DNA from: Glutinoglossum americanum
Lineage: Eukaryota; Ascomycota; Geoglossomycetes; Geoglossales; Geoglossaceae
Direction: 5' to 3'
DNA length: 64,000 bases
Assembly (NCBI GenBank): GCA_020080175.1
Contig: JAGHQL010000090.1
Span: 1-64,000 of the forward strand
The translations under genes were made by a program, and so were the position numbers. The notes under the pieces were generated by a model. That model made no database searches. It had not been told where the DNA came from and saw only the letters and a list, made by a program, of their open reading frames with translations. Position 1 is the stretch's first letter. The number at the start of each line of letters is the position of its first letter. This document shows positions 36,326-48,700 of this stretch, piece by piece.

Positions 36326-39300
36326 ATGTGCCAGTATCGGTATCACTATTACGCTTCATGTCGGCACCAAACTTTCACCGTTTTCAACCTCTGTGGAAAT
36401 GCAACAATCTTCACTAGCCCAGCACGTACCCCGCAACGTACCCCGCAACGCCCCCAGGAAGACACCGGCGAGGCAGCTACTAGAGACACAGGAGATTCAT
36501 CTCGTTCACACCCGCAACAGGTCAGCTCAAGTGTACCACGGCCAAGACGCGAGGCTTCGATCCAGAGCCAGGATTTAGCTCTCGACTTGTGCTACCGCTC
36601 AGTAGATCTACAACAGAACAGCAAGACAACGCCGCGAAGAACAAATGCCGTTGACAACGAAAAACGTGAGGGAGAGACGCACCTTTTGGGGTCCGATGCT
36701 TCCAGTCAGCCATCGCGGCTGGCACACCAGCAGCAGAATATAACACTACCGGCTTCAGATGTCGATGCCAACAGAGGCAAACCCGCAGAAATCTTAGAGT
36801 ATGACCATTCATGGGTCGAGCATTACCCGCCACCACCACGCATTCGAACACGGACTCAATCTCAAGAAGGCTTCCTCACCGAAGAAAGACACGTAAATTG
36901 TGAAGACTACCTAAGCCTTGTGGCGGGTATGCCACGAGTGAGTTCCTTGCCGTCGCTATTGAGAGCAGTTAACATTAGAGACGAATGCCATATTCGGCCC
37001 GCCATGGGGTTGCTTGGGAGTCGCGAGCAAACCGGAAGTTCAAGTCGTGGGACCAACGGAACTTATTCGGGGAACACCCCGCAGCCTAACACCGATTATG
37101 AGAACACGAGTGAGCAGGCTGCAGCAAGGAGAATGGTTGACAACAGCCCGAAAAAGCAGGTTGATGGGGATATGTTGGCAACTGCACAACATATGTCATG
37201 GGCAGATATTGTAGAGGAAGAGGAAGAAGATGAGAAGATAGCATATTCTTCTGGTGCTGGATCTGAACCCTGGAGATTCGACCAAAGTTGTGGAATAGCG
37301 ACCGGAGCATATTTAGCAATGAGGACTACTGGCCCTCTTCAACCTACTAGCGATAGAAACGGCAGCCGTTTCCCTAGGCGTGCGCAAGAGAATACAGAAT
37401 GGAATGATGAGGCTACGGTGAGCTCGAAAGAGAAGTTGGCCGGTGGTAATCGAAGTCCTCAAGATGGGAATAGATGTGGTGGCCTCCAACATATCAAGGA
37501 GGCGTTATCCGCAGATCGTGAAGAGCGGTCTGCTGCCCTAATAGGGCAAGTGGGTAGCTTGAGGACCACACATCAAAATGGTCATCTCAATCCTGTCGGC
37601 TTGGAACCTCCCACAGCAGCTGCTACTGCTCTCCGTCGCACATTTCAACAGATCTCATCGCCAGATGTCAGAGGCGAAAAAAAACCTAGAATGATCATAC
37701 GAGGAATCAGTGTTGATTCAAATATACTGCAAGATGGGCCAGGGCATAGGGTACCACTCGAATCCTCTTTATTCACGCCACAGTCGATGCCAGCAGTAAC
37801 AGAGCCTTTTCCAAGCTTTGATGATAGTCATTTCGTGGAGTTGCAAGATGTGGAAGGTGCAATGGGCGTGAAGACCGACCTTGTTATGGTCCCGGTATCG
37901 TTGGATGATAGCCGGGACGAAACAGGGCACATTCAGCCCCTTTTACCACACAAGAGGCTCAGTGCTCCCCCAGGGTCTTCCGAGAAGTGCTTCGTGCAAA
38001 ATGGACCTCAGCTCAGACGAACCCCACCATGCGTAGAATCCCCAACTGTTGGAAAATCTCAAGGTTTTGCTAGTAGTGTGGCTGGGAATGGCTATTCTCC
38101 GGGAGCCCCATCAGGGAGCAATGAGTGCAAAAGTCCAATGTCTCCAGATCAGGAGCATCTAGAGATTTCCACAAACTCTCATCATGTTTCCAACGGTTCT
38201 CGGGAAGCAATTGGCTCAGCTAAAGCCAGCTGTTCCAAAGGGAAACATCCAGGGCCTCCAGAATCAGATGATTTCCCCTGCTTAGTGTCGAGCAGTAGTT
38301 CCTCACCCAACATACCAAAATTAGCTATTTCATGGTCAAAACTTCATATGACTTCAAAGAGAGATAATCCAAGGGGCGGGGGGAACCAGATCGTGAATCC
38401 TTGTGACTATCACAAGAAAGAGACGACGCTGATACAGGATAGCCGATACAAAGAGATAGGTGGCAGCGGAACACCTAGAGATGCTAATGTCGACCCGCTA
38501 GATAAAACGACGGTAAGATGCTCCAGAGCCGGAGCCTATACCAAAGCTGAAGAGAATAGTATGTCCCAGGCGCTAGCGAATGATGCTCTAGCTAACACTT
38601 CAGAATCCTTGGCTAATCCTGCTGCGCAAACAGACGTCTCCCCGACCGCACAACAAAAGCCAAGTCAAAACACAGGTTCCTTATTCAGCGGATCTGAGGC
38701 ACCAGTTTCCGATAAAGCACTTCCCCGATGGGTTCCCCAAAGAACTGTCGTACCAATGGCACCGGCAAATTGCAAGAAGAACTGGCTGGAACGATTGGGA
38801 CAGGAATCCGAATATAAGGCTGTAGTTAGCCTAGAAACCCCAGGATTTGATCTATCAGCCATGTCATTTGCTGAACGTGTCCGTGCTCCAAAATCCAGAG
38901 ACCCTCTACCATCCGCCTGGATCGAGTCATCGCCAGAAACCGGTCTAGAGATTGCTGTAGTAGAACCAACGGCCATACTACGGGCCATTTCGAGAGCTAC
39001 TCCACTGAAGAAGAGTCTGTCTAGCGCAGATGAAGTTGGTTCACCGGCAGAGCAACAGCGAAGCCAGCACCCAAGTAGAAGCGCCGCTGTGGCGAGCAAA
39101 CGGAGAGACTTGGTCATAACGCCGACAACGCCAAGCGGCACGGACGAAGAGAAAGTTAAAGAAAAAAATAGTCCACCAAGGGTAGACAAAGCACGGAGAT
39201 GGGCAGGTAAACAAGTTGTTCAAATGCCCGAGCAGCATTCACCTAGTGATAACAATACCGCAGACAGACGGGTCGCTCCAGAGATCTCCGCACCAAACAG

Positions 39301-41761
39301 AGCGGGCAGAGAGAAAACTATAGTGAATACGGACAAGAGAGATCAGATTAAAACTGCGGTCGCCATCCCCCACATCGATTTTTTGCAACCCTCGTTTAAT
39401 AGGACGGCCAGAGCAAAACGTGCCGTACCAAAGGCACTCCAAAGTGCGGGAGCCGCAGTTTCTCAGATAAAAGTTTCGCAAGACTCGAAGCACAACATCG
39501 AGAAGAAGGACGAAGGAGTGGAAGAGCGCCAGAGAAGGTCTAGAACGGTAACGATGATCCCCCAGCCAATTACCCCGGGAGGTACTCTACGTTCGGAGAG
39601 AGGAATGACCATAGACGTCGGAGTCGCTTCACCATTAAAAACTTACAAATTGAAAGCAAAAACACCGGAATGGGACCTTTCCAGCAGCACATCATCTTTA
39701 GCTACTTTCATAACTGCTCCCGAGTCCCCTATCCAGCCATGGTCACCCAACCAAGAATATTGGCCAAACAAAAGCCCCATAACCCCTTACTTTACGTCAC
39801 TAGATATGTTAGGCGACGGCTCCCCTACTGTGAGCACATCTAGTGGCGCAACTGACCGTATAGTGCCACCGAGTGAGGCAGACGACACAATTGTCACCAC
39901 CGCATTAGCTGATAGTCCTGCATCGGTCCTAACCGAGAAAGCCGGAGGAGAATACATGACAGCAAAAGCACAAGTGGGTAACACCGAACTGTCCACTGAA
40001 TTCCTGCTTCGCTTAGTGTCTGAATTGCCCCCTGAGAGCTATGAGGATATTTATCAGAAGTATCCGGCTGAGATCGAATCATTGCTGCAGTTGCGGCGAG
40101 CATCCCAGTCGCCTAGAGTTGACACAAGTTCCTCTAGCAGGACAGATGCCTCTGAGGGATATCTTGCGGACTCCGGATATGAAGCAGTCTTGGCAGATGC
40201 CCGTCGCGGGAGGAGGAGAGCCGTGAGCCCACAACGGGGGCAACAGGGCAACGACCACGAACAAACACGACTGCTTGAAAATTGGCTGGAACCTTCAGGC
40301 CAAATAATAGGAGTATCCAAGACAGAGACTGGGGGACATAGACAAGGGGCCGGGGTTGTCGACCACGAACAGGATGATGAACGGGACCGCGACCAGGTTC
40401 ACGAACAGGATCGGTATATTGGCAGATCCGAACAGGCCGGTATTCTCGAGACTTCAACTATCAACTGTCCATTCAACGCAAACAGCCTCAATCGAAGCCG
40501 GGGCAGAGAACCCACGAACAGCATCAGTACGATCATAAGTGATCCGGCTATTATCGCTCAAGGTCAAATTGTAAACAATTCAAGAGGGAGAGGGAAACCT
40601 ACTAAGAGAGCACAAAGGAAGAAATATAACCGCCCTGGAGCAATTGATAGACACACCCCAGCCCAAAGCCCGCAGGAGACCAATTCTGAGCAAGCCTTCT
40701 TCGCTGATTTCCCGCAACTGGTCTCGGATTTCAGCCATGATGAGCTGGCTGCAAAGGCGTATTTTGCGGCTCAAGCCAGTCCTGTACCGCCTGCCATATC
40801 GGTCTATCGTCGTTCAGCGTTAGGCACGCCACACATTCAGCTTCACCCAGAGGTGCCAATGGCGGACCCGTATAACAAAAAGTCAGCGAGCCTACATGGA
40901 GGTCCTGCCTATTACAATCTAGCACATTTTCCGCCCGTTCAACCAACCGCTTGTTTCCCCAACTTAGCGATCCAGAATAATAGTGTTGCAAGTCCCACAA
41001 TTCAACCAGCTCGGCCCGACAACCCACCACCCACCAATTGGATAGATTACCATGGCAAAACACACTCTCGTAAGTCTACATACCCTCAATGTGCATGAGT
41101 GGGAAACAAGATGATATTTATCCCCAAGTCCAAGAAAGCTTTACCACCAGACCAGGCTGACCAAGCCTCCCCAGCACGACACATGCACGTTCAGCATTCA
41201 CTCCCACAAGCTCATGCTCGCCAAACGCCCACGGACAACCTCAGGTCACCGGAACGAAGTCCATCTAGAGGCGATCGGGTACTAGGGCGAAGTGTGATAT
41301 CGCCGTCACGGATGTCGTTAGGTCTATCCGATGCATCTAAGCAACGCGAAAGAGCTCTACTAGCTCCTTGGGTTGATCAGGATTCAGAGCTGCCTGAGTC
41401 ACAAAATCGGATGGCAGAGGGGGACAAATTGCTGAAGATAGAGATTACTAAACCGCATAAAGACAAACCGCATATAGCGAAGTTTGGAGCAATGACTCAG
41501 GAAGAAGGTCCGTTGGCAAATGAGGGGATAGCAAGCTCGTCCGCAGAGAGCGCTAACCTCAATCCTTTGGGAGTGGGCTTGGACCAGTGGAACACCCAAC
41601 TAGAAAAGCCTGAAGCGATCGAGGGCACTCTCCCTACGACAGGTGGGACTATTATAGGGTTTCTGCCGTGCAGAAAGTGCGAAGTAACCTCCGCGATTGA
41701 AGACTTCATCCTAAAATGCCCAAAGTGCGATCCTGACTTTCAGCATAAATATGATCTGTAG
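36326..41761 (+). CDS. Giant low-complexity protein with Cys-rich ends
   Basis: I do not recognise a named family. A single frame stays open for 4.7 kb from ATG 36326; it then meets a GTAAGT donor at 41070, and the frame 41151-41761 continues it (acceptor CCACCAG at 41150 chosen by phase, uncertain); about 1784 aa. The N-terminus MCQYRYHYYASCRH, with a third Cys at residue 23, gives C-x9-C-x-H-x8-C. Most of the chain is polar, rich in Ser, Pro, Glu, Lys and Arg, without a globular fold that I can see. An acidic patch (DIVEEEEEDEK) lies near residue 300. A short helical segment TEFLLRLVSELPPESYEDIYQK is near 1230. The C-terminus has CRKC and CPKC pairs 15 residues apart, a possible zinc ribbon. 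It may be a scaffold or RNA/DNA-associated regulator; function unknown. Confidence 0.75.
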
Positions 41762-42557
41762 TCGTGATGGCTAGGCAAGGTGTTTGCGCTTACTGAATCA
41801 TTCCATTAGCCTTTTGTATATTAGTTTAATTCGGGCTATCCGAATTTACTTAGAGTTCTCATTAGCTGTCATTCGTTGAGTTGGGAGTGTCATGGGCGAT
41901 ATTCTATTGCGGTCTGGATCGGTTCACATTTGGGTGGTAGATTCGATGAAGGTCGGAAAAGCGAAACAAAATGAAAAATCTGTATTTCCCAAAAGAAGCT
42001 TTCGGGCTAGCTAGTATGGTGGATCTTGATTAGAACAGTATATAAAGAGAGCTAGACATGAGAGATATCGGATGTAGGCACACTTGGAGTCACACCCTTT
42101 GAGAAGTTCTGTTAAGAGTTAAGGGCATGAACTATGAAGGTCCGGCTTTGCTGTAGCAACGAAATCCCGGTACTAACCAAGACATTCAATCAATAGATGA
42201 CCAATGTAGAGGCAGCTCAGTCCCTAGCTGGATCCATCGCAAGACGCGAAGTTGAGCCAGCTAGTCCGGTAGTCCGTTAATGCACCAGTGAAGATAGGGA
42301 CGACTGAGTGGGAAGTTGCAACCAGTGATACCCCTCCATAGATATGAGAGAGGTAATTCGACCCCCTCCTCCATATCATGGATGGTCTCAGCATGTGTCA
42401 ACATAAAATTAGTTGGGGGAGTAAAATTTACCTTCGGGTCACCTGACCAAGAAGATCTTAGTCAAATCAACATCGTGGCTGCCTTGCACCTCTAACCTCG
42501 CCTTCATTTCACCCTTGAAGGAACAGACAGTTGGCTCAATCTACTCTCAACGCAATC
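41762..42557. other. Intergenic, BuGZ promoter side
   Basis: About 800 bp between two plus-strand genes. No coding frame or clear motif. Confidence 0.45.
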
Positions 42558-44270
42558 ATGGGCAAAAAAAAGCGTGGCCATCCGGATGCAGAAGAGATCC
42601 TCGCTCGACCGTGGTGTTACTACTGCGAGCGTGACTTTGATGATCTGAAAATCCTTATCTCTCATCAAAAGGCTAAGCATTTCAAATGCGAACGATGTGG
42701 GAGAAGACTTAATACAGCAGGAGGTGAGTAACCATCGTGTGTTCTCAGTTCCAAGTCTCGCATTGCGCAATTATATGCCTGCTTTTCTGTTACTGAGATA
42801 CTTACCATTCTAACTATCCTAATAGGGCTGTCTGTTCATATGAATCAAGTCCATAAGGAAACCCTCACGACGGTTGAAAATGCACTCCCAAATCGCGCTA
42901 ACCTAGATGTCGAGATTTTTGGTATGGAGGGCATCCCTGAGGAGGTACTAGCGATGCACAACCAACGTGTCCTTAGCCAACTACAGCTTGCTGAAGCGCA
43001 GCGGAGAGCTGCAACTGGGAATCCCGCCCCAGGCAGCGGGGCCGGTGCTCCCAAGAAACCGAAATTCGAATCGCCTGAAGAATTGAAGAAACGGCTGGCA
43101 GAACACAAAGCCAGAATGGCTGCCCAGCCCACCACAGGTGGAAGCAGCGGAGATGTAACACCCCTTGGAAGCCAAAGCCCAGCGACAGGACCAAATCCGA
43201 GCGTTTTTGTAAGTACCGTATTCGATTCTAGAGCTCTTGGCGCTCTTCAAATCTCATAATCTTACTAACTTTATCCCCAGCAACAAGCTGGTTCTCCGGT
43301 CTACCCTCCTCAGCAGCAGCCAGCATATGGCGCTCCACAAAGCAACGCGAGTTTCCCGCCATACTCACCTCCATTTGGCCAGCCTCAAGCTCAATTTCCA
43401 ATGCAACAATCACCATATCCTCTAGCTCAGCAAGGGTTTAATCCTGGCGGTCCAGCATACCCTCCAGGCCATCAATATTCACAGCAGCAACAGTACCCTC
43501 AACCCACTGGCCAGTCCTTTCCGTATACTGGCCAACCAGGTCCTTCTCGACATTTTGGGGCGGTCTCTCCGCCCCTCCCATTCCAGCAAAGTCACCAGCC
43601 GCCGCCACAAACCCACACGCCACCTCAACCCGCATCTTTACCACAAAGACCTGGAAGCCTTCCAGCACCCCCAAGTCTCCCGCAGCGACCGGCTTTTGGT
43701 GCTCCTCCAGTCAACGCATTTCAAATGCGGGAATTGCACCAGACTCCTAATCATGCAGCTCAACCAGGCTATGGAAGCGGTTCGAGCGCAGGTCCAGTAA
43801 CTTATCCTGGCCAAGGATCTCCGAGTCTGCTTCCTCAAGGCGGATGGGGTCCAGTACAGAACGGAAATGGTTCATGGTCTAACTCAGGAGCACAGAGTCC
43901 AGCGACACCTGCCGTTGCCAATGCGACGAATGCGCAGGGAAATGCATCTGTTGAGTCTCCTGTCCCTCTTTCTGCCAATGCAAGCTCCGTGGACGAACTC
44001 ATCTCAGGTGCGGCGAGAGCAGCAGACAGCGCTAAATCCAAAACTGCTGACCACCCTGGGGAAAAAAAGATCAAGAAAGAGAAAGATAAAGATAAAGCGA
44101 CAAAGTTGGTGTATTCTGATAACGAGGTCAGTCCTGAAGAGAAGATGGCTGGGTTGCCAAGGTATGCATTCGCTCCGAAAGATACAACAAAGCTTGCGGT
44201 TGCAGATGTCAATCCTGCGGTAACCGGTGCGGCTTCCGGCCCTCATGGTGCCTCGGATATTCATGATTGA
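42558..44270 (+). CDS. C2H2 zinc-finger protein, BuGZ/ZNF207 family
   Basis: In animals BuGZ binds microtubules and loads the checkpoint protein Bub3 at kinetochores; plant and fungal members are little studied. Three exons: 42558-42723, 42826-43208, 43281-44270; 512 aa. The start [20 protein letters not shown] is chosen over a longer non-ATG frame. Two C2H2 fingers ([35 protein letters not shown] joined over intron 1 to LSVHMNQVH) are the family signature, followed by [11 protein letters not shown]. The middle is a Pro/Gln/Gly/Tyr-rich low-complexity region, as in animal BuGZ where it drives phase separation. Near residues 460-480 is [18 protein letters not shown], resembling the Bub3-binding GLEBS motif with its paired Glu. 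Its 3' end lies 67 bp from a possible small minus-strand gene. Confidence 0.88.
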
Positions 44271-44337
44271 AAGCCTCGAGAATGTGGCGTTCCGTGTGTT
44301 TGCGACTCCGCCAAGTTTGTCATACATTTCCGACATT

Positions 44338-44551
44338 TTAAGAAATGTCAGTTGGACTGAAGCCTCCGCCAGAAGCACTCGCGCCTTCGCCAGCCGACTT
44401 CTTGTTTTCCTGTTTCCCCGAAGCCTTCAACCGCTCGATCGCTCGATTTCGCAGATACCCTGCAGAAACAAGTGCTGATGCAGCTAAGTCCTATTGGCTT
44501 TCTCACACATGTTATCTAAGCTTTCTTTACATTGATGTTCCGCAGTTGCAT
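44338..44551 (-). CDS. Possible small protein, probably incomplete model
   Basis: Two segments, 44551-44531 and 44490-44338, join across an apparent 40-nt intron (GTAAAG to AATAG) to give 57 residues starting MQLRNINDLAASALVSAGY. The C-terminal part has RNRAIERLKAS followed by a Lys/Gly/Ser-rich end. The amphipathic, non-random look on the strand opposite a long plus-strand frame makes me prefer this reading. Further exons upstream are likely: a pyrimidine-rich stretch ending CACAG, on the minus strand around 44681-44695, looks like an acceptor. I cannot name a family. Confidence 0.3.
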
Positions 44552-45201
44552 GAGCTCTGCTCGTCAGAGCCTAGGCATATGGCGCAGGGTCACCGTTGTA
44601 GAAGAAATTTCGGTGAGTGCGTTAGCTGGCTTGATCTGATGGAAATGGGAGATCACTGATGGTTTCTGTGGGGGAAAGAACGCCTGGATTTCCGCAGGAA
44701 TCCCATCACTTGGGTCACTGGCGTAGCTTCTTCAAGCCTGTATGCTACCCACGCCCGTAAGTCTAAAATGGTTGGTCGTTTCGATATTTATTGTTTTTTT
44801 TTTTTGCTCTTTATGCTTTTCAATCGCAGTAGCATAGTTGAAAACGTCAACCAACCAAATGACTGGAAGAATATCGTATGTAAGTAAATTCCGACTGCTA
44901 GATAACGCATGACATATTGGCTTGGATACCCAGCAAAATAATGGCTTCTAATAGACGGCAATGAAAGCTACTCGTTCCCTACTCCACTGTTTTTAGCTGG
45001 CCCTGTCAGACATTAATGCAGCCGTGCGTAGCTATTTCGTGGTCGTTTGAGCCTCAACATTTTGCCGAGTTCCACTCCAGAAATAAGCTCACACGATCAG
45101 AATTTTGCTTTTGAACGGCTGTCAAGATTACACTAATCATCGCTCTAATAAATCCTAAAACAACACGTACCTCCTACCCCACCTTAAATAAAACCATCAC
45201 A
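44552..45201. other. Intergenic, Y14 promoter side
   Basis: Contains the promoter of the Y14 gene and perhaps upstream exons of the small minus-strand gene. It includes a T run of 14 near 44794-44807. Nothing else can be supported. Confidence 0.4.
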
Positions 45202-45786
45202 ATGGCCGATGTCGAAATGGAACTTGACCAGCCTATTGCTGCTGATTTCCCGCTCAAATCCAATAGCAATGATACTCGTACGGAGACTGGTGCTGTTGCT
45301 GTTCGCTCGATCGAGGGCTGGATCATCATCGTCACAAACGTACATGAGGAGGCCAGCGAGGAGGATTTAAACGAACTTTTTGGGGAATACGGAGAGATAA
45401 AGAATCTCCATTTGAACCTAGATCGCAGAACTGGCTATGTGAAGGTACGTGCAACCACACCACATTTAATTCGACCCCGATCTTCACGCCCTTGTGCTGT
45501 AGCGATAAAGTGCTGATCTAGGGCCTTCTACTCAATTTAGGGTTACGCACTTATCGAATACCCTACCCTCTCTGAAGCCCGCGCCGCTATCAATGGAGCA
45601 AATAACACTAAGCTCCTTGACCAGACCATCACTGTAGACTTTGCCTTTGTACGGCCGCCTCCGGGCAGCGCGGGAAAGGGTGGCAGGGGGGGTAGAGGGG
45701 GCGCAAGAGGTGGCAGAGGTAGAAGTAGAAGCCCAGGAATAAAGGCCAATGATGAGAGAGGAGATGGGAGATTCGACGATGCTTGA
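45202..45786 (+). CDS. Exon-junction complex protein Y14 (RBM8A)
   Basis: RNA-binding protein that pairs with Mago and sits on spliced mRNA upstream of exon junctions, acting in mRNA export and surveillance. Two exons, 45202-45444 and 45541-45786, phase 0, 162 aa. The N-terminus is acidic ([12 protein letters not shown]). One RRM spans about residues 38-120: [19 protein letters not shown] (RNP2), [20 protein letters not shown] then [11 protein letters not shown] (RNP1, split by the intron), and [18 protein letters not shown]. After it comes an RGG/RS tail ([16 protein letters not shown]) typical for Y14. Yeast lacks this protein; its presence fits an intron-rich filamentous fungus. Confidence 0.95.
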
Positions 45787-48700
45787 GAAGGCAGAACAAG
45801 GTGCGATTCTGGCACAACTGTCTTTACGGTTGCAGTGATGAAGGGACGGCTTAATCGGGGAGGAACCTGGCCGGCGCGTTCCTTCCTCAGGACACGCCGG
45901 CACTTGTCGAATAACTCTTTGCGTGGGTTCCACTCAGTGAGACATTGTAGCCTCCGAGCTTAAAGCTAACTTGGTTATGAGTACAGGGCCGTCGAAAACA
46001 ACCAAGTTCCACGAAGGCGCTGAGTGGCTTTTGCACATTGCTTTCTAAATAGAATACAATATTTGCAATGAAGAGGGATCTCATTGTTCATCTACAGAAT
46101 CGAGCTCGGTGAACAAAAAGCTGCGGGGCTTCAGGAATATTGGGGTTTTCAGCACTAAAAAGAAATAATCAACCGATTTTATGAAGCTCACCTCAACTGT
46201 TTCCATATCTTCCTCTGCGCCCCAGATCTCCATCTGGGGTACATTCTAACACCTTTTGCTCCATTCCCGACGGCACATAGCAGACTAGGCGCGCAATCAC
46301 GACCAGGCCGGTTTGAAACGCTCGTTTCTCGGGAACTTCCTAGGTTAGCGATCGAGTCTGTGCGTGAAAGTTTATCTCTAAATGCTTATGGGGTGTCGAT
46401 TAGTCTACCCCATGATACGGCCAATTCAGTCTCGTTGTGTGTGACCCCGTCCTTGCCCTGACACAACTTGCAAGACTCCAGTCGTTTACACCCCCAAAAA
46501 TGCCTGCCGCCTCCGCATGTTTCGCATTTCTACTACGATTCCACCTACTTCATGGCAATTCCACATGAGGATAAACCGCCGACACTTGCCTCCAAATTTT
46601 CCACAGGTAAGCATCATCCGTTCTAACTACTCGGGCATCTTGAAGCTGACCATAGTCCAGCAGATCGAGGTTATTGTGTTGGGTTAACCGTAGATATTCT
46701 TCCGAAGCCTGAGTTCTGATCATCTTGTAAACTCAAAATCGTATTTCTGCAGCTGTCTTCGCCACCACACTTCAGCTCTTTGTCTAAATCTTGAGTTGTA
46801 TGTTGGTTCTAAGGGCAAATGGTATCGGGTTTAAGATCACTACAAAGGCTATGCAAACACCAACGGTTGTCTCGCAGTGTTGGTATGGAGGATTAGAGTT
46901 GGCTCGTGAGCAGGCGCAATGCTATTCAGCCCAAACGCTCAAGCTGCTCATGAAGGCATTGGAGACCTTCATATTTCTAATACCGACATTAGCTCACCCT
47001 GACAAACAGACGCCAAAGCTCTCGAAAACCCATGACGTTGAATGATCGACCTTCGCCGAAATAATCCTCTAGTTGATAATTGGTCGTTGATCGTTATTTC
47101 TGTCATCTGCAATTGCGGGGGAGCCCGACGGGGCCTTCAGCTGGAATCACTATCTGCCTGGGTCTAAAGGATTTTTCTTGGAGATATTTCAGGACCCGAC
47201 TTTTAACCTGCCGAATCCGTCTCTGCCAGCAGCATGTAGTGCGGTTGATATCCCTTTATCTTGCCACGAAACTATTTCCTTTTTTTTTGGTGCCCAATGG
47301 TAAAATGTTCACGATAGTGGTTGCCTACTTTGGGCATGGGTCTATCACAGGGCATCTATCGAAATCTTAATGGAATCCCGCGTACGATACCCCGTGCTGA
47401 ATATGCAGAGAACGGGCCGCAGTTTCGGCCTAAGCGGTGAGGATCTGAGCAGCAAAGGCATCGTGGCAAAGGGCTTTCAACGATTCTGTGGCTCGAGCCA
47501 TGCAAAGTGGGAAGTTAGAAAAAACAAAGGAAAGATGACTAATTACTCTAACCCGAAAAGGTCCTCGGGATGCCAGGATGGAATCGATTTTGAGGCGCGG
47601 ACGTCTTGGGGGCCGTATTGGGGACCGTCCTTGGTCATCCATGCAGCTAAGGAACCGCGAGAGCTAGCCAGATTCCCTACCAATTAATCGCCGCTGCCGA
47701 ATCCTACCAATCGACCGGTTAAAGGGTGTCGTCCCATGTCCCCTATGAGCAGGCGGTGATTCCGGCCGAGAATGCGCCCCAAGATTTATGGTACAGTGTC
47801 AACCGTCTTTGCCTAGCCAGGAATCCTTCGGGCTCGCTTGTGCCTGACAGGGCGGCTGAGCGCGCTTGGAGCTGCAAGCCACTGAGAACACAACAATAGG
47901 CGCCGCCGATCGCTGAAAACCTGGCTTGGAAAGACTAAACCACCTCCCGAGGGGACATGGCGCAATTTCTGACCACGCGGACGATTTCGATTGCCTTTCT
48001 CACGCCTTATCGACTATCTCACTACGCACAGAGTATGATATGTACCATTCTCCCGCATCGCAGACTGCGACTTCAAGATTCCAAAAATTGACACCCGAGA
48101 CACGGGACGATCTCGCTAACCCGGCCCGGCTTCAAAAATGGGTTTCCTCGTAGCTTGTGAAATAAAAGCAAGTAGGATCAAATATGACCGCAAGCCAGTT
48201 GCCTTACGCGGTTGCCACGGGATGGCTTTCCCTTGCAAATTGGATGCGGTCAACGCGACCGCTTGCCATGAGTATTCAAAATGGTACGTCACTGAGGCGG
48301 AGACGAGTCTACCCCGACGACTCCAAGGCGCAGCTTCCATTGTACTGGGGTCGGTCTCCTGCCTATACTCGCAGTATGAGTCGAAACCCATCCTTGATTC
48401 CTAAGCACTAGATAGGTCATGTTGCTTGTGCCTCGAGTATCAGTCATCTACCATCCTCCTTCTGGCGGAGGGCATAAACGAAGACGAAGCCTACGATGCA
48501 GCCTCGCCGCAGCGACAATTCCTACGAATGTTTCCGATCCTTGAACAGGGGGGTCAGGTGATGGAAACTCTCCACAAGACCATGGCGTATGAGCGTGGTT
48601 TCAAAAAGCTTGAGGCTATGGCTGTCCCTGGGGGCTATCAGTGAAGCAAGTAAAATACCGGTAAAGGTCCCAGGTTGAACCCCAAGGATGATCGGTGGGG

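Noticed and set aside
44345-44659. 104-codon plus-strand frame starting MSVGLKPPPE
   Set aside because: The opposite strand reads as a more convincing protein end with an intron; the plus-strand reading has no family features.
46554-46700. Possible first exon MAIPHEDKPPTL with GTAAGC donor
   Set aside because: Joining to the next acceptor closes the frame after about ten codons; no downstream exon fits.
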